Source of the DNA: Thozetella sp. PMI_491
Lineage: Eukaryota > Ascomycota > Sordariomycetes > Chaetosphaeriales > Chaetosphaeriaceae
Assembly (NCBI GenBank): GCA_021432635.1
Contig: MU270059.1
Coordinates: forward strand, 208,003-272,002
Length of the DNA stretch: 64,000 bases
Direction: 5' to 3'
Under the pieces are notes generated by a model. That model had not been told where the DNA came from and did no database searches. It saw only the letters and a program-made list of their open reading frames with translations. Of this stretch, positions 1-10,692 are shown in pieces. The translations under genes were made by a program, and so were the position numbers. Each line of letters opens with the position of its first letter. Position 1 is the stretch's first letter.

Positions 1-1130
1 CTGCTTACGCAGGTGATTTTCTTACACTGCTAGGCGCTGGTTTGAACGTAAGACGAGACTGACAGAAATCCCAAGAGACATGCTAAATTGTCGTAGCTTG
101 CGAGTAACGGTCTGAAGACTGATCCTGCCTCCTACGACGAGATCGCAGGGCAGGTGAAGACCTATATCACCGACATTTTGGATAACGGATCCAACTGGAT
201 TGACTCCATTCTTCCTGAGTTCTTCGGCAACGGGGACGATGGAGATCTGTCCTTGGTCACCGCCCTTCTCGCAGAATTGAAGGATGCAGGCTTAGCTACG
301 CCTCAGGATGGCCGCACCTCCGATATTTCTGCAATGTAAATTGCTACGCTACCTTACTTCAGCCTGTCTGCAGCTAACACTCTCCCTTACAGCATGGACG
401 GTGGCGGCTTCATGGTTCCTGTCTCTAAGTCGTCCATGAACGATGCCCTCTCAGCTTCAATAAGCTCCAGCGTAAAACACTCCAGGCTCCTAATAGGTAT
501 TTCCAAGCTAATAAAATACTAGCTGCTCTCTGTTCTGGGCCATGTTCTTGCAGGCTTGCATTACATGGTAGTTGGCGCGGTAAGAAGCCCCGATCCTTGC
601 GATATCTGGGATTGGGTAAAGCTGACACGAGAGACAGTTTGTTCAAGTGCGTGAGGCATGCGAATTGACATACGGAGCCCAATGGATTGACGAGGTATGC
701 CACATGCCCAAGTTTGTACCCCATGATGCCCAAGAACTAACAGACGCGATAGGCATGCTACTACCTTGTCGTTCGTGCCAAGGGGGCTAGCAAGAGCAAG
801 AATGCCGACCAGGAGCAGATCGACAAGATGCAAAACACATACGGCATGAACATGGTAGCAATGTACAAGAACGTCGCCGCATGCAACAATGCCGACACGT
901 CGAGCGATGGAATCTATGTTGGAGGCTCCGACGACGACTATGGTCCTTGCTGGTTCGGGATTCCCTATGTCAAGGTTTCGGGGGCCTTAGACTATCCCAT
1001 CATCCACCCAGATAACGGAGACACGCTACCCGACTGGATCGAAAAAGCCGATGACTTGTGGAACGAACCGCGAATACAGATATGCAAGCTCGACGCGTAC
1101 AAGGATGCCACTGCCTGCAAAGCTTTGTAA
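1..1130 (+). CDS. Unknown protein, 3' part of a multi-exon gene
   Basis: The gene enters from the left edge, so its start and any signal peptide are not seen. I can phase six exons: 1-47, 118-335, 393 to about 498, a short exon near 555-580, another near 640-698, and a last exon from about 752 to the TAA at 1128-1130. All junctions are GT-AG and keep one frame. The readable protein includes TDPASYDEIAGQVKTYITD, then MDGGGFMVPVSKS, FVQVREACELTYGAQWIDE and a Cys-containing C-terminus ending in ATACKAL. Several Cys residues and the lack of a long hydrophobic segment suggest a secreted or lumenal protein of a fungal-specific uncharacterised family. I do not recognise a catalytic motif and assign no function. 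Confidence 0.72.
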
Positions 1131-1634
1131 AAGTATTGTTTAACTGTAATTAACTAGACTATAATATATTTCCTTTGTAACAACCAACAAGCCTTAATAT
1201 TAGGGTACATAAGAGGTATTAGCTGTGCGCGTTTCGCTGTGCGCGCTTCGTGGTAGCTATATGCCACGGAAATAATCTTCCCTATGTGATTAGACAACCC
1301 CCAGGCCTTGCGGCTTTTCACATACGAAACCACCTGGCAACATAATCTACCAAGGTTCAAACTTTCCTTCGACTTCGCTTCTTTACAGCCTACCACATAG
1401 ATCCAACGCTTCCTGCTAGCAAGTAGCCTGCCATTTACATTGTGTCACGCTAGATTGCTATTATTCAACTGGTAGTGCTAGCCGCTTGCATCTTCTATTT
1501 GCGGAGTCGTCCAACATATACATGGTACTGGTACGGGACGGCGTCAAATTTTGAGTATCGGATTTCTCATTTTAGAGTAGTTAATATAACCAATTTCTAC
1601 GGCGAGGAGTGAGAAGATTGAAAAATGCCTGTTC
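1131..1634. other. Intergenic stretch, no gene seen
   Basis: AT-rich sequence between two genes on opposite strands. The short ORFs have no family resemblance. It probably holds the 3' ends of both neighbours, which converge here. Confidence 0.6.
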
Positions 1635-2234
1635 TCAGCAAAAAATCGGGATATCACTGCCTTCTTCAGCAAGTCGAATGGAGCCATCTTGCCCAACATC
1701 CAACAATTCATCAATTGTCTTGATCATTTTGAACACAATGCCATCCTTCCCTAAACTCTTCGCGTCCTCTTTGCGGATGATGCCTGAGAAAACAACGCTA
1801 AATCCGTTGCATGCCTCCATGAAGATTTGGGCCCCAAGTTGGTCGACACGGTCCTTCAGAACCAATTTGGCCAAAGCCGCCCCTTCCTTACCCTGGACTA
1901 TGACGAAGGTCGCAAGCTCCGGGTGGTCTTCTGTCAGGTAGTTGTATAGCATGGGGCAGAGCTGAATTTTTGGATATCTCATTCCGCTGGGAGCAGTAGT
2001 GACGGCCTGCTTCCCGAGCTGAATCCATTGGTCGTCCAGTCCAAGACGGAGGATTTGGCCCCACTTCAATAAGTCCCGCTCTGTCGAAAATGCGACATCC
2101 AAGATGAAACCGGCGCTGAAATCAGGGACGACACATCGAATTGCGTTGTTAGACCACCCCCCCAATGTTGTCCTATTTCCCTTGTTGCATCGGGATAGCA
2201 TGTCGTTAGAGGAACGAATGTTGGTGATTCCCAT
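1635..2234 (-). CDS. Hypothetical protein, about 199 aa
   Basis: A single open frame starting at the ATG at 2234. I prefer this to an ATG 93 bases upstream because the upstream residues form an odd hydrophobic stretch that looks like translated leader. The protein has a regular soluble composition, including GIIRKEDAKSLGKDGIVFKM and a C-terminal acidic tail, SIRLAEEGSDIPIFC. I do not recognise a domain. Its upstream region is shared with the divergently transcribed C2H2 gene that starts at 2720. An unannotated upstream exon is possible because the frame stays open beyond the chosen start. Confidence 0.45.
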   Translation of the reverse strand: MGITNIRSSNDMLSRCNKGNRTTLGGWSNNAIRCVVPDFSAGFILDVAFSTERDLLKWGQILRLGLDDQWIQLGKQAVTTAPSGMRYPKIQLCPMLYNYLTEDHPELATFVIVQGKEGAALAKLVLKDRVDQLGAQIFMEACNGFSVVFSGIIRKEDAKSLGKDGIVFKMIKTIDELLDVGQDGSIRLAEEGSDIPIFC

Positions 2235-2380
2235 CTCGTTGATGGATAGAATTGACAGAAATAAGCAAAAGTAATACACAAGATAATGTATTTGGATCAG
2301 TTTGTTGGGAAAGAAGTAGAGCCTCACTCATCGTGACCAAACTCTTATACCAGAAATTAAGGCAACTACGTCGTATGCGT

Positions 2381-2434
2381 GATGCGGGAGGCCCTGTTGA
2401 TGCGGGAAGCCCTGTTTATGCGGGAGGCCCTTTA
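2381..2434. repeat. 18-base tandem repeat, three copies
   Basis: Three consecutive near-identical copies of an 18-base unit of the form gatgcgggaggccctgtt occupy 2381-2398, 2399-2416 and 2417-2434, with one or a few mismatches per copy. The repeat lies between the divergent starts at 2234 and 2720, so it may be promoter sequence. It is also translatable in one frame, but that frame leads nowhere recognisable. Confidence 0.75.
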
Positions 2435-2719
2435 CCCCGCTTCTCCGGCCAATCAGCATTTGCCACTTTTCCTGGCTCAGCTCTCTGTAATTCCATCCCG
2501 CACATGCATAGTCGCAGCAGTCGGTGGATATAAAGGATGGCGTACTCTGAGGCCCTACACTCCCTCTGCATGTTTCATCCACCAACTTCAATCATCAAGG
2601 GACATCACCCTTCCCCCTCCTTTATCTCTTCTTACAGTACAGGAGCTGGTCCTCCTGGTTTCCTATCAGGAGGACCGCCAAACGCCTGACCAATTTCCGA
2701 CCAAGCTCCTCCTGCACCA

Positions 2720-3409
2720 TTGAATCAAGACGAAAGTCCGCTTTTATTTGTGAATCTTCAAGAGCTGTCACTGAGTAGCCAGCAGCAGAGACGAAGTCAA
2801 GTCCAAATAGGAACCACACTTAACACTAACCTAACCACACCAAACCTAGCCCAACCAAACCTATTGGAACAGCTGTTCGGAGGGGACTCTGCAGCTCGTG
2901 AATTTTATACACCCTATGACGAGTTCTATAGGGACTCGCCTCAATTAACCCCATCGGATGATCCATTTCAGCATTCGTTCTACTGGAGACCGTTTCTTGA
3001 CCTACTGGATGGCGTTGCCTTACCCACAACTCTCCCTATAGACGGCCCCACTGAACCTTCTTTATCCCAAAGTAGATCAAATCCATTCGTCTACCTTCAC
3101 TGCGATACGAGTTTTGACAAGAGGTGTCAACCGCAGTATGTCTATTCTAACTGTCATGTTTCAGCATCTTGGTGCGCCGAAGCATATTGACATGTTGGCA
3201 GCCAGCATGTTAAGAATCACGACAGACCTCATATTTGTGATCTCTGCGGTCGGCCGTTTGAAACACGGAAAGACTTGACGCGGCACAGGAACGCCCATAA
3301 TCAGGGAGAGACCTTCTTGTGTACCATGCCATCCTGTGGCATGGTATTTACTAGGAAGGATAATCTCAAGCGACACTTCCGCAAACAGCATGAAGACAAC
3401 CATGCATGA
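2720..3409 (+). CDS. Small C2H2 zinc-finger protein
   Basis: Two exons, 2720-3135 and 3202-3409, joined by a 66-base GT-AG intron, give about 207 aa. The first 120 residues are Gln/Asn/Ser/Pro-rich, as in fungal regulators. The C-terminus has two canonical C2H2 fingers: C-D-L-C followed by 12 residues and H-R-N-A-H, then C-x4-C (CTMPSC) followed by 12 residues and H-F-R-K-Q-H. Splicing also reveals a third finger-like segment just before them (YLHC ... HVKNH). It has the right spacing but Tyr in place of the first Cys. The protein is probably a nuclear DNA-binding regulator; targets are unknown. The intron interrupts the degenerate finger. Confidence 0.75.
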
Positions 3410-4660
3410 TGCCTAGTCGGGTCAAACTAGGAGCCATGTACTACAGTTAGCCTAGAAATTGAAACAGCTCTATCGGCTACGCTTGGAAGAACTAAGTGTA
3501 GTCCACTGGATCTATATTATGCATCAAAACTGAGCATGGGATCGTTGCGTATAGGGGAGTGGACTAGTCCTCCGAGTGTTACTTTGTGCTAACTTCACAC
3601 TGCCCTCCTTTGCGTGACTGTGTCCTAATAAGACGATAAATACAGGGTCTTGATACCTCTTCCATGTTGCGCGTAACCATGCACTGAACAACTATTGAGG
3701 CACAGAGTGCACTTGCTACCAGAGCCCTCACACCTGTTGGTCTAGGTAAAGCCAATGCAGCATGCATTCTCTCCACAGTCTAACCAGCAGGATCCTCCTG
3801 GCGCAGAGCCGCAGAGGTGCCTGCAGCAAGGGAATGCCTAGGCTTCAAGACTGTCAACAGGGACAGCCGCAGCAGGAGAAGTCACGACGGAAGCAGCTGC
3901 GGCGGCGACGAGGATGAACATGGACTGCATACTGACGAAGGCGATACATGTGGCAATGAAATTTGCGTGGCTGTTAGCGGTTGAGTTGAAGAGGGTTGCC
4001 AAGGAAACTTCCTCACTGGTCTTTTTCGCTGATCTGTGCCGTTTATATAGTCGTGCCCTTAGCTTAGGGTTAAGTGAAACCTGTCTCTTCTCGGAGAAGG
4101 AGGATAGATTTAATTAAATACGTGTGCGGTAAAGATAGTTGGACTATTACCTAGAACCGGAAAGTACAACTCAAAGCATTGTACTTTTTGGGTCATACCT
4201 GTCGTAGCTGTAACCCAGTTCAGTCGAACACTTGGGCAGCTTAGCCCCATGAGCTAGCCGGAGGCTTAGTTGGGATTCAAGTTATTGATTAGAAGTCGAG
4301 TTTTATCCTGGTACCACTGCATACGATAACACTGATAACAAGAATAAACTTTTGCCTACCACCTATGTTCCTTTTTCTTTGCATAGTTCCTCCAAACGAA
4401 TTGCACAATTCTGCCCCCCCTCTTGGCATACATATCGAGTCAAAACTATAAAACGCTACGCTCGGTGCAGCGTAGTGCTCATCATTTTCACGCTCCGAAA
4501 CTGGGTTATATCGGTATCCATGAGCTATAAATCCTTACTATATAAGGGCATAGGAACCTTTGTCTACAATATTTATCCTAGTGCAAAAACCCCCTGTTCT
4601 CTTGGGAACGTGTTTTGTTTGCCGAGCCTCGGGGGATCCTGAATCACTTGTCCATCATCG
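3410..4660. other. Intergenic stretch, no gene seen
   Basis: About 1.25 kb after the C2H2 gene. Only short ORFs of 60-100 codons with random-looking composition. No RNA gene or mobile element could be recognised. Confidence 0.6.
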
Positions 4661-4677
4661 CCGATAATTTGATTTAG

Positions 4678-4878
4678 TTGAACATTCTCAATGCTAGTTT
4701 AGTATGGCCGGGCTTCATAGCAGCGGCAGAGGCTCAGGGCGAACAGCGGCAACGGTACGCCCTTCAATGGCCCAAGGACGTGAGAGAGGACAATGGTTGG
4801 GAGAGCTTCTGGGTGGCGGCTAGTGCCATGGAAGAGCTCTGGAAGGCCCACCGGAGGACGAATCCGGATGTAACTTGA
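4678..4878 (+). pseudogene. Relic of a Zn2Cys6 regulator C-terminus
   Basis: About 66 codons with no proper start (the frame opens with TTG) end in TGA at 4876-4878. The peptide VWPGFIAAAEAQGEQRQRY, followed by a Trp-x-x-x-x-Arg segment and AMEELWKAHRR, matches the typical C-terminal end of fungal Zn(II)2Cys6 transcription factors of the Fungal_trans_2/DUF3468 type (WP-FIAGCEA ... R-RF ... M--VW--R). No DNA-binding domain or middle region is present in the preceding kilobase, so this looks like the surviving last exon of a lost gene. A very small functional protein is less likely. Confidence 0.55.
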
Positions 4879-4960
4879 GTTGACATATTTCGCGGAAGAG
4901 GAACGGCAATAGTTCTTATCTAACTAAAAGAAAATGGGTCTCGGATATTTAGAATAAAGG

Positions 4961-6125
4961 TTAGACCTCGCAGAGCTCCTTTGGGGGAACTTTGATAAGT
5001 CCCTTTGCTTCCTTGATGCGCCACTGAATCGCTTCGCATAAGAAATATATCGTGGTTATGGTCGGCATAGGCACTCCAAGTTCTTTACCAACTCTCATGG
5101 GCTCGCCAATGATGTTCTCGTACTCAATGTAGTTACCCTAGGTCAGTATTAGCTTCAAACTGTCAGATTATCGGCCGTGTTTAAGATCCTTGCCTTTCTG
5201 AAGTCATCCAGCATGCTTGGGGCAAAGTACATCTGTAAAGGATCAAGTTCGATCATGGTCTGTGCGATATCTTCTGGCAAGATATGGCCGGCGGCAACAG
5301 CGGCAGATCTGATCTCTTCCATGGCGGGTTTGACAAGACCGTCAACTGTGCCATCCGACAGCCTGATGCGGCCAGTATCGAGGCCTGTGATGGCACAGAG
5401 AGGATTCAGGCACGCATTATACACTAGCTTCCTCCACCTCGCCCACCCCACACGTGTCTCATACGTGCATGTTGACTTGCCAGCGGCGTTGTAGACTTGT
5501 ATAAATCTTTTCGTGGCGGCTTCCTCCACACCTGGGGCTAGGTTGGGATTTGGGAACGGCCCAATTGTGAGCGAATCGTGACTGTCTTGCTCAATAACAC
5601 CGGGTGTCACCTCTCTCGAGCCGATTATGCTGACGCCAGAGAGCACGACGTTCTTAGGGAAGGCGGCGAAGAAAGGTCTTTCGATATTCAACCCATTTTG
5701 TATCAGCACGATGACAGTATGGCCCGGGGTTATGGCACAACGGGTGACATCGAGAGCTGTTGGCGTGATGTCCGGAATGTTTTTGGTAGTCAAGACTACG
5801 AAGTCGTACGGCGGCGCTGCATCTCTCTCAATATCGGGCACGCTATTCACGACTTCACGAGAAGCCTTTAGCATTATGCAAATCAGACATAAGACTCTTA
5901 GCCTAGGGGAAACTGACTTTTGGTTGGCCGCCATCCGATCAGCGTGCCATGGTCCACGGAGGTGATCGAGAAGCCTCTCTCCTTTACTACCTGGTAGTTG
6001 GACCTCAACACCGCCACCACCGAGGCCAGTCCTCCAGCCTCTAAATTCACCGCGGCGATTGTTCCCACCCCTCCGCTGCCTATCAATAGAACTCTAGCCT
6101 TGCTATCAGTGCCCACGACCGACAT
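4961..6125 (-). CDS. Ketopantoate reductase family (2-dehydropantoate 2-reductase)
   Basis: Three exons (6125-5918, 5852-5194, 5137-4961) give 347 aa, the usual length for fungal ApbA/PanE proteins. Ketopantoate reductase reduces 2-dehydropantoate to pantoate with NADPH in pantothenate synthesis. Fungal genomes carry several paralogues with other substrates, so the exact substrate is uncertain. Visible features are the N-terminal GSGGVGTIAA nucleotide-binding motif, an IQNGLNIE segment carrying the conserved Asn, and the C-terminal domain with WRKLVYNACLNPLCAITG (conserved Lys and Asn) and SMLDDFRKGNYIE. The first intron is 65 bases, GT-AG. The second is 56 bases and starts with GC instead of GT (gcaagg ... 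ctag). That choice closes the phase exactly and restores the family consensus. Confidence 0.9.
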
Positions 6126-8272
6126 TATTTTTCGCGTTCACGAGTTGTTGGCTATTGGACAGGAAGGTACGGCTGGTTCCTTGACCGGGGAGGAAATACA
6201 ACCTGGCCTACTCTTCTCCGTTGACCAACAGCATCGAAGCTTTCCAGCGGGGTAGTGTGGTTCGGGCACACTTGCCCACATTTGCTACCCTAGCAGGCAG
6301 CCCAGTTATCATCGACAGGGGAGGTGCCTATCCTCACCTGGCCGGGGATGCTTGCCTTCCCCACCCAAGACGCACCCTACCTTATCGCTTATCTATAGCC
6401 CCGACCAGCAGATAAGGAATCGCCGAGAAGCCCCGCATACTCCGGGGTTGTCACAGGCTTTCGGCCAAGAAGACTGCCCATTGACGACATCGGCCAGTTC
6501 AAGAGCGATATAACCATGACTTGCAGCGACTACACGAAGCATCGCAATGGTCATTCGATTTTCGATATACTTGCAACTCGAAGTAGGGATCTAAGCCAAC
6601 CTGATTGGTTACACCTTGTTTAGCGTAGATAACTTCTAATTAAACCGCCTCTTCCGACTTCTTTATATACGCGTAATACTTCTAGCATCACAGTTACGAT
6701 GGACTCCTTACCACCCTTTATGCTATCAATCACTCGTTAAAATCATATCTAATATCTCCTTATGTGCTAAGCTAGCACTGTTTCTCAGGAAGTCTTTCAG
6801 AAGGTCTTCGATGCCGCTTGCGGTAACGATAGTATACAAGAACCCAAGACCTCCACAGCCAACCTGTGACTAGTATGACGCCGCTAATCCCAGGTACTAA
6901 GGGATTTACAGGTAAGTATAAGCCTAACCAGCGGGAAGGGCTCGCTGGTAAAGCGAGGTGGTATGTATTTCCAAAACAGAACTGGCGTGTTGAGTACTGC
7001 TTGAAGCTAAGGTTATTGATGAGATTGACATTTTCTTTTGCATATCTATTCTTTCTATTCACTGTGTGAATCACATGCAGCCGACAATCCTACAAATTCA
7101 AGAAATCTCCAAGCTTGCAGGGCCTCCTGGTGCATCCACAGCCACGCTCTTTGGGCGCAGGCTTGCCCAGTGTTCAAAAGAGTTGCATCTCCGACAAGGC
7201 TGCCCCCACCTTGTGAGGACGATTTGCCCTTCCAAACCTCTCGACTTCGCCGGCATACACGACTCGTTAAGGCGTCTGCAACTGTAGATTGGCTGGCTAA
7301 AACATAAGGATGCTCTTGAGAGCGTAAGTTACACGAATAATTTCAAGACGCATCCCGCCGCCCGACAAGATTCTTAAGGTACCAGCTGGTAGCTGTCAGT
7401 GGGCAGCGTTGTCTTGTCCGCAACGTCGATATCTTCCCGCCTCTAGCACCACTGTCCCTCTTCAAATTTAGTTGGAGTTTGCACCAGGAACTCTACTGTA
7501 TTGTTTTTTTCTGCATAGCACCTCTCCAAATCATTGTGAGTGTTGGATCGTGGATTCGTAGCGCTGTTGATCTAGTAATGGAGGATTAGGAGCGCTGGGG
7601 CGCGTTGTATGGACCTCAGCCAATCAGGTGGAGGGTCCACACGATCGGCTGAGGGCCATTTAACGAGCGTTTTGGGCTAGTTGGTTTAGAACACACATCA
7701 ATTGAGGACTTTCAGCCAGTTGTTTTTACGTTTGTTTGTTTTACATTTTCGAGATCTCGTAACGTTAACCAGCAGTGGGAGTTATTACGAGAGTTTAGCG
7801 TAAAGAACTTGTTGGCTACTATATGCAATTATCTGGGAGATTCAGGGGCTCTCTGGTCAATAAAAAGAGAAGCACGGATAATATGCCAGACCCGCGTCCA
7901 ACTACTGTTGACAAATCCACGGCGCGCCGGCCGATTCTCATCCGGCGGGGGCAAGCGTGGCAAAGTCAGAAGTTTCGTAACATAGGGGCTACGGAAATGT
8001 ACATGGTCGGTGCTACGCTTAGAAATGGGACGCTACCGAAGACTCGTCCGATCGGACCAAATTTGGCCCACGCCAGTCGTAAATTACGAACCTTGCATCT
8101 CATGAGTGAAGTGTTCTTTGATAGGAGAACGAGGTATATCTGTATTTGAACCTTTAGCAGCGCACTCGCTGTTGCAAATTCTCTCCGCATCTTCGTTAAT
8201 CTGCCCGATAGACGCAAGACAGCAACCAGGTAGTCGAATCAGCAATTGGAGAACAAAAGCTCTCGTGTAAGC
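6126..8272. other. Long intergenic stretch
   Basis: About 2.1 kb with no supported gene. Short ORFs on both strands have no recognisable content. The only structure noticed is a nested palindrome at 7614-7654. The region before 8273 should hold the promoter of the dehydrogenase. Confidence 0.6.
7614..7654. repeat. Nested inverted repeat
   Basis: Outer arms cctcagcc (7614-7621) and ggctgagg (7647-7654) are perfect complements. Inside them gtgga (7628-7632) and tccac (7636-7640) form a second stem with a three-base loop. It could be a binding site for a dimeric factor, the end of a decayed mobile element, or chance. No coding context helps. Confidence 0.5.
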
Positions 8273-9383
8273 ATGGGGTGGTTTACTTCATTCCTCTACT
8301 CGCAGTTTTTGGTCAAGCTTCCTGAGCCCACGAAGGACTTTTCCGGCCAAACGATTATAGTAACGGGCTCCAACACCGGCCTCGGACTAGAAGCAGCTCG
8401 CCATCTGTCTCGCCTCAACGCGGCGCTCATCATCCTCGGTGTCCGAAATCATGACAAAGGCGAAGCAGCTAAACGGGCAATACTTCAGAGTACAGGCCGT
8501 GGTGACGCCAGCATCGAAGTATGGGATCTAGACATGCAATTGTACGATTCGATCAAGCTCTTTTGTGCTAGAGTCGGCAAACTCGATCGACTTGATGCCG
8601 TCCTCGAGAATGCGGGTATGGCGACCAAGCACTTCAAATTGGTCGCGGGCTATGAGTCGACCGTGACCACAAATGTCATCGGCACGTTTCTTCTCGCCTT
8701 CGGACTGCTACCGAAGCTGAAGCAGACGGCAGCACAATACAAAACGCAGCCCATACTTTCCTTGGTGGCCTCGGATATGCACTTCCTTGCTAAATTTCCA
8801 GAACGTCACGCCGCTGATATCTTCGCTGCCCTGAACAACGAGGAGTCCGACATGTCAATGGAAAGGTTGGAGATGTATTTCCTAGTTGATTCATCCTCAG
8901 TTCTAATTTCCTCTTCTTAGATATTCAGTAACGAAGCTCATTCAAGTCTTCGGGGTGAGAGAGCTAGCTTCTCGCCTCAGACACCAAAGCGAGTCGACGC
9001 ATCCGAACATAATTGTCAACTGCATGACGCCTGGTGCGTGCCGGTCGGACTTTGATCGCGAATCTACAGGGATTGGGAGAATCGTAACCCAAATCATGGT
9101 CGCGATATTTGCACGTACCACTGAGGCTGGAAGCAGATGTCTTGTGGCTGGTGTTGCTGCAAGTGAAGAAAGCCATGGGTCCTACATGGCGGACTGTCGA
9201 GTTGCAGAGTACGTTGCTGCTTGACCTTTTGCAGATTGTGACAGAGCAGGAAATGCTAACACGGGGGACAGACCCGGACCGCTCGTTCGGGGAGCGGATG
9301 GGGAGGCTCTGCAGAAAAAAGTGTGGGATCAGCTAGTCCGCCAACTTGAGACTATCCAGCCGGGGATCTCTCGGAATATTTAG
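8273..9383 (+). CDS. Short-chain dehydrogenase/reductase
   Basis: Three exons, 8273-8874, 8921-9208 and 9272-9383, give 333 aa. The ATG at 8273 is chosen over the upstream in-frame TTG. Classic SDR landmarks are visible: TGSNTGLGLEAARHL for NAD(P) binding, an ENAG motif near residue 110, a Ser in the LSLVASDMHF strand, and the catalytic YSVTK, which appears only after removing the 46-base first intron. The second intron (63 bases) restores AEPGPLVRGADGEALQKKVW, the usual C-terminal segment of fungal SDRs related to retinol dehydrogenases. The substrate is unknown. Such enzymes are frequent in secondary-metabolite loci, but no biosynthetic core gene is adjacent. Confidence 0.88.
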
Positions 9384-10692
9384 TTTACGAACCACTGCAG
9401 ACGGACGTCAAATCGCAGAGAATATTTGGGCTGGGCTGTAATAAATTGGATGTACTCAATAGAGATCAGTGCCACCGATATAGGTGAATGGAATGGGCAT
9501 GCATGCACCCTGTCGCTTGACCTTCGTCCATTCCGTTGCGAATGTTGTGATAGAATGGCCGTCGTTATCACGAGAATCGACAATGTCATATTGGGTATTT
9601 TTTTTCCGGCTCTTCTTCTTCTTATTCTTCTTCCTCCTCCTCTTCCTCGTAGTTCTGTAGTATTCTTGGGCGTTCTCTCCTCGCCTTTCTTGGGTTGCCA
9701 TGTAGGGCAATGGCTCGTTCGCCCATGCTTTTGCACCGCTCGGCACGCTCCCCAGGTGCAGGCGGAGTGGAGGATTTCCCCGGGAAATGTCATTAACATA
9801 AATGTCACGTCATCAGTTGCGGTGGCGCTACATGCCGGCTCACAGGTCGCTTGATAGAATTTTATACTCATTTCCCTTGTACATCGTACTGTTTCTGGAC
9901 CAGCCCTGCCTGTCTTGTACGGAAACAAGGTACTTGCAGCCTCAAATATGAGCTCGGACCTCCTTGTTCCTGCGTTGGTGTCATTGTGGGTGCCGATGCT
10001 GTACCACATGCAGCTGTTTGTGACTAGTAGTTACACGTGGGTCCATAACACGTACTAATTTAGACTGGATGCTTGCTGTTGTATACGGAACTGGAGCAGA
10101 TTCCCACCCTCCTGTAGGGCCTAAATGAAGTCATCATTACGACGCTACCGAAGGGGGGCGCTGATATAGAGCCTGGGTTTCTGACCGTTACTTGGGCCTT
10201 CTGTTTCTCCTGTTCCGCCCGGATTTGATCCTGGGCCTGGGAAATCCAGTGGAGAAGGAAGATGGGGGCTATGAGAGGAAACAGCAGAGCTGCGACGCCA
10301 AGCCTGACGAGCACAAAAATTGAACAAGGTCGGCGTAGCAGCCTAGGATAGCCAAAATCAGGAGGGCTGTGCAGAGGACAATTACCTAGGCTAGCATATC
10401 ACTCGAGCACAAGTGGAGGTATCTCCTCCGACAAGAAGAACGGGACGGCGGCTCTTTCGATTACGACATGGTCGACATTTGTCCTGCTGCTGGCCACTTG
10501 GCTTGTCATCTAGGCTAAGCTAGTTGAATATGTATTAAGATAGTGTAGAATAGCATTATGCGCTAATAGGGGAGGTTAAGCCAACTATAACACCTCTTAC
10601 GGAGTCATACTTGGGTCTAAATTGTCTAAATATGGCCAAATCCGGAGGTGAGGTAAGTTCCATTAAGCCCCCGTCTCCTGCACCTACCAGTG
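9384..10692. other. Intergenic stretch with pyrimidine tract and weak ORF fragments
   Basis: A long CTT/CCT-rich pyrimidine tract lies around 9600-9655. Near 10060-10314 on the minus strand a short ORF begins with a hydrophobic segment (MLVRLGVAALLFPLIAPIF). On the plus strand near 10400-10515 a frame reads YLLRQEERDGGSFDYDMVDI before a stop. Either could be a remnant of a small membrane protein, but neither has a supported start and I recognise no family. Confidence 0.45.

Noticed and set aside
8246-8272. Upstream in-frame TTG start for the short-chain dehydrogenase
   Set aside because: The ATG at 8273 gives a normal fungal SDR N-terminus; TTG starts are not expected in fungal nuclear genes.
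9600-9655. CTT/CCT pyrimidine tract as a possible triplex or regulatory element
   Set aside because: Simple-sequence tract with no nearby start codon or paired element.
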